From NCBI GenBank assembly GCA_937991975.1, contig CALKLC010000065.1, forward strand, positions 1 through 36,682: a stretch of DNA of 36,682 nucleotides. The letters are read 5' to 3'. This DNA is from an uncultured Spirochaetales bacterium (GTDB lineage Bacteria > Spirochaetota > Spirochaetia > DTKZ01). Positions 31,878 to 36,682 of this stretch are shown piece after piece; positions within the stretch are counted from its first letter, which is position 1; the number at the start of each line of letters is the position of its first letter. The position numbers and the translations under genes were made by a program. The notes beneath the pieces are model-generated. The model searched no databases. It was given only the letters and a program-made list of their open reading frames with translations, and had not been told where the DNA came from.

Positions 31878-31906
31878 AATTTAATAACTATATTTTGAAG
31901 GGTCAA
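31878..31906 (-). promoter_or_regulatory. Possible promoter of trxA
   Basis: On the minus strand TTGACC (31901-31906) overlaps the stop of the upstream gene. After 17 nt comes TAAATT (31878-31883). The leader would be about 25 nt and contains an SD (AAGGA). Confidence 0.45.
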
Positions 31907-32682
31907 GGATTTTTCCCTGTTCGGTTGGTACCCTCGAGTCGGTTCATACGTTCGCCGAGGCCTGGTTTTAGGGATTCATATTGAGCGCTGGAGTCTTCCC
32001 TAATTTCGATTTCGGTAAACCCTGCCTGCAGGAAGAGCGTGGTTAGGAAACGGCTCATTTGGGCGCGGGATACGTCCAGGATCGATGGATCCAGAGGATG
32101 TTCCCGTAGCTTCCGTTCCACGAAACCTGCTACGAGTTTCCAATGGGATGGGGAAAGGGGGATGTCCGGATAAGGGTAAGTGGCCGGATTCGGATCTTCG
32201 ATTGAAAGATCTACAATTCTGGGGGGTGGAAATAGTACCAGAATGGATTCCTTTGTCCCAGGGAATATTTTTAGGCTTTCCAGGTTTGTTCCCACAACGA
32301 TCTGGGCAGTGACCACCACGAACTCACGTTTCCTTCCTGTGAACTTGAGGCCAATCCTCTCCGCCAGCTCCCGCGCTTCCAGGTAGTCCCGTTCTTTTGA
32401 GCTTAGAAGGCTGTTTACCGTGCCTTTTCCCCTTCGTAGGATAGTAAGAATCACATCGAAATCGAGGCCAGGATCCAGGAAGTCGTAGGGGAACACCACC
32501 TTCTGGACGTACCGTACAGTTTGCAAGCTTTTGAGGGTTCGGACACGTTCCCAGATTGCCTGGGAAATACTGGTTCGCTTCGTTGAGGTGAACAGGGGGA
32601 ACAAGTTCCTGTCTATTACAATTAGGGCAGTCAGAAGGGCACTGGAAACGACCAGAACGACTAAGGTAGTTCGGATCTTCAT
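31903..32682 (-). CDS. DUF4230-like membrane-anchored protein
   Basis: This 259-residue protein has an N-terminal membrane anchor (about residues 5-24, TTLVVLVVSSALLTALIVID). Its exported domain contains LKSLQTVRYVQKVVFPYDFL, a conserved-looking VVVTAQIVVGTNL and FPPPRIVDLSIED. The order resembles DUF4230 proteins. The function is unknown. The ATG at 32682 overlaps the stop of the upstream gene (ATGA); a GTG at 32694 is a longer alternative. It is the second of two related genes in tandem. Confidence 0.65.
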   Translation of the reverse strand: MKIRTTLVVLVVSSALLTALIVIDRNLFPLFTSTKRTSISQAIWERVRTLKSLQTVRYVQKVVFPYDFLDPGLDFDVILTILRRGKGTVNSLLSSKERDYLEARELAERIGLKFTGRKREFVVVTAQIVVGTNLESLKIFPGTKESILVLFPPPRIVDLSIEDPNPATYPYPDIPLSPSHWKLVAGFVERKLREHPLDPSILDVSRAQMSRFLTTLFLQAGFTEIEIREDSSAQYESLKPGLGERMNRLEGTNRTGKNP

Positions 32683-33233
32683 GGAGCCCCCCACACTACC
32701 TCTTCGAAACCGGCTGTTTGAAGGATTTTTTCGATCAAGGTCCTTGCCTGTCGTTCCGCTTCCAGAAGGATCCCCCGCTTTTGTGCATCCAGAAGGACCC
32801 TCTGCTTGGCCGATTCCAGTTCCTTTGAGTAGTCCATTCTGAGAATTCGGCTGCCCTGTTCCACTACGAAGTACTGCTGGATTGTGGATTCATCCACATC
32901 CACCAGAAGAACTGCGGGCGGAGGGAGGTTGATGTGGATCTTTCGAGGATTTCGACCGTCTCTTTTTATTGTAACGGGTTGTTGGAGATCGATCCCGGCT
33001 TGCACGCGGATCTCCACAGAGAATAGAACTTCTTTGTTAGCTGTGGGGATAAAGAGAAAACTCTTTTGTTCCCCTACATACACGATCTCCCTATACCGAT
33101 ACTCCACAGAGGGGAGCTCCAGAATCGTGCGGATTCTGGTGGATAGTTCTTCCGGTGAAAGGGAGGGGAATCGAGTGCAAGCTGGAATAAGAAGAACGAA
33201 TAGACTCAATGGAACTAAGATTGGGCGTCTCAT
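32679..33233 (-). CDS. DUF4230-like lipoprotein
   Basis: This 184-residue protein has a lipoprotein signal (ILVPLSLFVLLIPAC, Cys19). Its exported domain (VEYRYREIVYVGEQKS, VEIRVQAGIDL, IHINLPPPAVLLVDVDES) parallels the next gene and resembles DUF4230. The C-terminal third is helical and charged. The two genes overlap by 4 nt and their similar domain order suggests a duplication followed by a change in anchoring (lipid versus membrane helix). The function is unknown. No SD is clear before the ATG at 33233. Confidence 0.65.
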   Translation of the reverse strand: MRRPILVPLSLFVLLIPACTRFPSLSPEELSTRIRTILELPSVEYRYREIVYVGEQKSFLFIPTANKEVLFSVEIRVQAGIDLQQPVTIKRDGRNPRKIHINLPPPAVLLVDVDESTIQQYFVVEQGSRILRMDYSKELESAKQRVLLDAQKRGILLEAERQARTLIEKILQTAGFEEVVWGAP

Positions 33234-33247
33234 CGAGGTGTACCGTA

Positions 33248-33282
33248 TTTACAAGTATAGAAAGACAGGGTAGAGTTTGCAA
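33248..33282. promoter_or_regulatory. Overlapping divergent promoters
   Basis: On the minus strand TTGCAA (33277-33282) and TATACT (33254-33259) with a 17-nt spacer would drive the DUF4230-like pair. On the plus strand TTTACA (33248-33253) and TAGAGT (33271-33276) with a 17-nt spacer would drive the gene at 33288. The two promoters occupy the same DNA, so the two directions should compete. Confidence 0.5.
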
Positions 33283-33287
33283 ATGCT

Positions 33288-34217
33288 ATGAAACATCGAA
33301 TGCGGTTTCTTCTTTGTGTCGTTCTATGGATGGTGGATGGGTTCCTTTTTCTGCTTCCTGCTGAGGAACCTGCCTCTCTTTCGGGAAAGAAACTCCAGAA
33401 CCCTCCCGTGCAACCTGCCCCGGAGTATCCCCTCACCATGCGGGACTTCCTCGCGCAGAATCATATCGTGGCTTTCTACGGGCATCCCAGCTCCAGGAAG
33501 ATGGGAATTCTGGGAGAGTTCGATACATTACCCGCCATGGTGGAAGAATTGAGGCGGTACACGCGGGAGTACGATGAGGCAAACGGAGACCGTGGTGTGA
33601 TCCCTGCGTTTCATATCATCTTTGCCACTGCTCTTCCAGAGGGTGAACTTGCCTATATCAAACGTTCCCGGTTGCAGGAGTACCTTACCTATGCAGAAGA
33701 ACAGGGAATCCTCGTGTTCCTGGATCATCAGATAGGTAAGTACCCCGTTACCGAGGCTATAAAGACTCTCCTTCCCTACCTGAAGTATCCTCACGTGCAC
33801 CTGGCTCTGGATCCTGAATGGGCCACGGATAAACCAGGAAAGGAGATCGGATCGGTTCGAGCAGAAGATCTCAATACGGTGCAGGAGATGATACAGCAGT
33901 ACCTGGAGAAGGAAAAAATTGTGGGCGAGAAGATTCTCGTTGTGCATCAGTTCAACTGGAAGATGATTTCCCGATTGAAAGAGGTGCGGAGCGATTTGCC
34001 CCAGGTGGTTGTTATCCATAATGCGGATGGGTTCGGTACTCCGGAAGAAAAGCAGAAAACATGGGCCTACCTGCGGGAAGCGCGAAACCTCCCCATCAAG
34101 GGGCTGAAACTATTCCTTCCCAAACCATGGCGGAAAGGGGGCTTCGACGTACCCCTCTATTCGCCGAAGGAAGTTCTTTCCTTCGATCCAGAACCAAAAC
34201 TAATTATGTACCAGTAG
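33288..34217 (+). CDS. Exported protein of unknown function
   Basis: This 309-residue protein has a signal peptide (FLLCVVLWMVDGFLFLLPAEEP). The mature protein has alternating strands and helices that suggest a TIM-barrel-like fold: NHIVAFYGHPSSRKMGILGEF, VIPAFHIIFATALPEG, GILVFLDHQIGKYP, HVHLALDPEW, KILVVHQFNW, VVVIHNADGFG. Conserved-looking His, Asp and Glu at strand ends could form an active site, so an envelope hydrolase is possible. I do not recognise the family. It starts about 5 nt after the predicted transcription start and has no SD. htpG begins 11 bp after its stop and may be read through from here. Confidence 0.7.
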   Translation: MKHRMRFLLCVVLWMVDGFLFLLPAEEPASLSGKKLQNPPVQPAPEYPLTMRDFLAQNHIVAFYGHPSSRKMGILGEFDTLPAMVEELRRYTREYDEANGDRGVIPAFHIIFATALPEGELAYIKRSRLQEYLTYAEEQGILVFLDHQIGKYPVTEAIKTLLPYLKYPHVHLALDPEWATDKPGKEIGSVRAEDLNTVQEMIQQYLEKEKIVGEKILVVHQFNWKMISRLKEVRSDLPQVVVIHNADGFGTPEEKQKTWAYLREARNLPIKGLKLFLPKPWRKGGFDVPLYSPKEVLSFDPEPKLIMYQ

Positions 34218-34228
34218 GAGGACTGTCC

Positions 34229-36097
34229 ATGGCAAAACATTCCTTCCAGACTGAAGTAAACCAACTGCTCCATCTCATCATTCACTCCCTCTATTCCCAC
34301 AAGGAGATCTTCCTGCGGGAGTTGATCTCCAATGCCTCTGACGCACTGGACAAACTGAAGTACCTTACCCTGGTAGATGAAACCTACAAGGGGCTTCCCT
34401 TCAATCCCCGAATCGACATTCGGATGGACGAGAAGGATCATACCTGGCTCTCTGTATCCGACACCGGGATTGGGATGAACGATCAGGACCTGGTGGAAAA
34501 CCTCGGTACCATCGCCCGCTCTGGTACGCGGATCTTTCTCAATCAGATGACAGGGGATGCAAAGAGGGACTCCAACCTGATCGGGCAGTTTGGAGTAGGG
34601 TTCTACAGCTCTTTCATGGTGGCGAATCGGGTGGAGGTAGTTACCCGCAAAGCAGGGGAGTCGAAGGCGTGGCGATGGGAAAGCGATGGAAAGGGAGAGT
34701 ATGAAATCCGGGAGGCAGAACGGGATTCCTTTGGGACGACCGTGACTCTGCTCCTTAACGATGAGGGGAAAGAGTTCGCCTCCCGATGGAGGATCGAGGA
34801 GATCATCCGCAAGTATTCAAACCACGTCCCCTTCCCCATTTTTCTCCACTACGAGAAAACAGAGTACGATGACAAGGGGAAGGAAAAAGAGAAGAAGCAG
34901 GTCGAGGAACAGATCAACAGTGCCTCTGCTCTGTGGAAACGGCCCAAGTCCGAACTAAAGGAGGAGGATTACCACGAGTTCTACAAGACCCTCTCCCATG
35001 ACACGGAGGACCCTCTCCTCTACATCCATACCCGTGCAGAGGGAACGTTGGAGTACACGACCCTCTTCTACGTACCCAGGAAGGCTCCCTTCGATATGTA
35101 CCAGGTGGACTATCGGCCGGGGGTGAAGCTGTACGTGAAACGGGTTTTCATCACGGATGACGATAAAGAATTGATGCCTACCTACCTCCGGTTCCTCCGG
35201 GGAATCATCGATTCGGAAGACCTTCCCCTCAACGTGAGCCGGGAGATCCTCCAGCAGAACCGGATCATGGTGAACATTCGGAATGCTTCGGTGAAGAAGG
35301 TGCTGGGCGAGTTCCAGCGTTTGGCCCTGGAAGACAGGGAGAAGTACAACCAGTTCATCTCCCAGTACAACCGGCCCCTCAAGGAAGGGTTGTACACCGA
35401 CTATGGGAACCGGGATATCCTGCTGGAGTTGGTGCGGTTCAAATCTACCAGAGTCGAAGGATATACAAGTCTCGAGGAGTACGTACAGCGGATGCTGCCG
35501 GACCAGAAGGCGATCTACTATATCACGGGGGATAACGAAATCACTTTAAGGAACTCACCCCTTCTGGAAGCCTACAAAAAGAAAGATATTGAAGTCCTCA
35601 TCATGGACGACGAGATCGACGAAATCGTGATTCCTGCCATCGGCACATACAAGGATCACGAACTGAAGCCGGTGAACCGCAGTGATGCGGGGGAAGATCT
35701 GAAATCCGAAGAAGATGCAAGAGCGAAGGAAGAGGTGAAGCCGGCAGTGGAGAAGATCAAACGGGCTTTAGGTGACCGGGTGAAGGATGTGCGAGTCTCG
35801 GTTCGTCTCTCAGACTCTCCTTCCTGTATCGTCACGGACGAAAACGATCCGAGTTACAAGGTAGCGGCCATGCTGAAAGCGATGGGTCACAAGGAGTTGC
35901 CAGAAGTAAAACCGATCCTCGAAGTGAATCCCAATCACGAAATCGTGCAGCGGTTGAACCAGATCGAAGATCCTCTCCTGATCGATGATGTCAGCACTTT
36001 GCTCCTGGATCAGGCTCTGCTGGTGGAAGGGATTCCTGTGAAAGATCCTGCGGACTTTGTGAAGCGGTTGAACCGGATCCTCAGCAAGGCGGTTTAA
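34229..36097 (+). CDS. htpG: Chaperone HtpG (Hsp90)
   Basis: This 622-residue protein is bacterial Hsp90. The N-terminal GHKL ATPase has SNASDALDKLKYL, VSDTGIGMNDQDLV, GQFGVGFYSSFMVANRV and SFGTTVTLLL. The middle domain has YVPRKAPFD, VKRVFITDDDKELMP and SEDLPLNVSREILQQN. A C-terminal dimerisation domain follows. Length is typical. The frame is open upstream to 34061, but the ATG at 34229 is the start because AGGAGG lies 9 nt upstream and the conserved MAKHSFQTEVNQLL begins there. No heat-shock CIRCE operator was seen. Confidence 0.98.
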   Translation: MAKHSFQTEVNQLLHLIIHSLYSHKEIFLRELISNASDALDKLKYLTLVDETYKGLPFNPRIDIRMDEKDHTWLSVSDTGIGMNDQDLVENLGTIARSGTRIFLNQMTGDAKRDSNLIGQFGVGFYSSFMVANRVEVVTRKAGESKAWRWESDGKGEYEIREAERDSFGTTVTLLLNDEGKEFASRWRIEEIIRKYSNHVPFPIFLHYEKTEYDDKGKEKEKKQVEEQINSASALWKRPKSELKEEDYHEFYKTLSHDTEDPLLYIHTRAEGTLEYTTLFYVPRKAPFDMYQVDYRPGVKLYVKRVFITDDDKELMPTYLRFLRGIIDSEDLPLNVSREILQQNRIMVNIRNASVKKVLGEFQRLALEDREKYNQFISQYNRPLKEGLYTDYGNRDILLELVRFKSTRVEGYTSLEEYVQRMLPDQKAIYYITGDNEITLRNSPLLEAYKKKDIEVLIMDDEIDEIVIPAIGTYKDHELKPVNRSDAGEDLKSEEDARAKEEVKPAVEKIKRALGDRVKDVRVSVRLSDSPSCIVTDENDPSYKVAAMLKAMGHKELPEVKPILEVNPNHEIVQRLNQIEDPLLIDDVSTLLLDQALLVEGIPVKDPADFVKRLNRILSKAV

Positions 36098-36111
36098 GTA
36101 GGGGAGGGTAC

Positions 36112-36543
36112 ATGATCACTTCTCTGGAACATACGGCATTGAGCGTTTCGAACCTGGAACGCTCGATTTCCTTTTACCGGGATATCCTCGGATTCACGGT
36201 GGAGAGGATCCTCGAACCTTCCCCTGAACGGGATCTGGGGCGGATCAACGGGATGCCGGGTAGCTCGGCCCGGATCGCCCACCTCCGCCTGGGCCCCTGC
36301 ATGCTGGAACTGTTCGAGTACCTGGATCCACGGGGGCGTCCTCAGCCTGAAGGGAGAACTCAGGCCGATATTGGGTTCATTCACATGGGCCTCACCTCGA
36401 CGGATGTGAGGGGGGACTTCCTGCGCCTTAAGGCTCTAGGTGTGGAGTTCTACGGGGAACCGGTAGAGTTCCGGCCCGGGGTATGGGTGGTCTACTTCCG
36501 GGGACCCGATGGAGAAACAGCAGAACTTCGACAGACGGGCTAA
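36112..36543 (+). CDS. VOC (glyoxalase-like) family metalloenzyme
   Basis: This 143-residue protein has two vicinal-oxygen-chelate modules. Probable metal ligands are His5 ([19 protein letters not shown]), Glu (CMLELFEYL), His (IGFIHMGL) and Glu (GETAELRQ). It resembles glyoxalase I, methylmalonyl-CoA epimerase or lactoylglutathione-lyase-like proteins, and the substrate is unclear. GGGGAGGG lies about 5 nt before the ATG. It follows htpG by 14 bp. Its stop overlaps the convergent HAD gene by 4 nt. Confidence 0.85.
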   Translation: MITSLEHTALSVSNLERSISFYRDILGFTVERILEPSPERDLGRINGMPGSSARIAHLRLGPCMLELFEYLDPRGRPQPEGRTQADIGFIHMGLTSTDVRGDFLRLKALGVEFYGEPVEFRPGVWVVYFRGPDGETAELRQTG

Positions 36544-36682
36544 TGAAACCTCAGGATGGGCCAGCCCCTTCGTTTCGCGACAAAGTAAAGGCGGGGATCC
36601 GGGTTTACTGCGATGGGATGAGCCACAGCTTCCAGCAGAGGAAGGTCCGTAATGCTATCCGAATAGAAGGAACATTCTTCGA
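36540..36682 (-). CDS. HAD-family (SerB-like) phosphatase, C-terminal end
   Basis: The minus strand is open from the right edge to TAG at 36540-36542 and encodes the last 47 residues. [15 protein letters not shown] followed by [20 protein letters not shown] is the characteristic motif III/IV region of HAD-IB phosphatases related to phosphoserine phosphatase, with metal-binding Asp in SDSITD. The start and motifs I and II are outside the window. The plus-strand frame opposite is also open to the edge but shows no family features. Confidence 0.85.
   Translation of the reverse strand, partial: EECSFYSDSITDLPLLEAVAHPIAVNPDPRLYFVAKRRGWPILRFH

Noticed and set aside
34061-34228. Longer htpG reading frame
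   Set aside because: The extra 56 codons overlap the previous gene in another frame, are not Hsp90-like, and a good SD precedes the ATG at 34229.
36544-36682. Plus-strand open frame to the right edge
   Set aside because: The opposite strand encodes a clear HAD phosphatase C-terminus; the plus frame shows no recognisable motif.

Overview
The window looks like chromosomal DNA of a moderately GC-rich spirochaete, probably related to Spirochaeta or Treponema. The evidence is a carD gene directly upstream of a fused ispDF, a GldA/GldF/GldG/DUF4340-type ABC cluster, a DUF4416 gene, and several exported or coiled-coil proteins with no wider family I recognise. No rRNA, tRNA, CRISPR array, insertion sequence or prophage was seen. 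Taxonomy is inferred from gene content only.

Layout. Positions 3-4470 (+) are the end of a glutamate-fermentation operon: the C-terminus of methylaspartate mutase E (glmE), methylaspartate ammonia-lyase, an AtuA-like (DUF1446) protein, a DUF4387 protein and a P-loop protein with an AlaRS-type second additional domain. A class I fumarase/mesaconase candidate follows on its own promoter, then a PTS IIA-pyruvate kinase C-like-diadenylate cyclase fusion (to 7651). Positions 7638-12914 (-) hold a PTS IIA (PtsN-like) gene and the ABC cluster. A zinc alcohol dehydrogenase (+) follows, then carD-ispDF-nth (-), a VTT membrane protein (+), and an Hpt-response regulator-OppA operon (-). From 20194 (+) come a small gene, a lytic transglycosylase lipoprotein and a DAHP synthase-prephenate dehydratase fusion. 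Then come a coiled-coil protein (-), DUF4416 and an exported protein (+), leuS and an M24 peptidase (-), a predicted small RNA (-), an M29 aminopeptidase (+), trxA and two DUF4230-like exported proteins (-), an orphan exported protein, htpG and a VOC protein (+), and the 3' end of an HAD phosphatase (-).

Two observations stand out. First, about 190 nt between leuS and the M29 gene look like an undescribed minus-strand small RNA. It has a consensus -35, four stem-loops and a U8 terminator. Two of its 14-nt loops carry ACCUCCUUU, the anti-Shine-Dalgarno sequence of the 16S rRNA 3' end. Second, many first genes of transcription units have a promoter whose -10 box ends only 6-9 nt before the start codon, usually with a 17-nt spacer and no Shine-Dalgarno sequence. 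These are predicted leaderless mRNAs, while several internal operon genes have strong AGGAGG sites. Together they suggest a system in which an anti-SD RNA could repress SD-dependent messages while sparing leaderless ones. This is a hypothesis from sequence only.

The window is also strongly enriched in the palindrome GGATCC: about 60 sites by eye against about 9 expected from uniform base composition.
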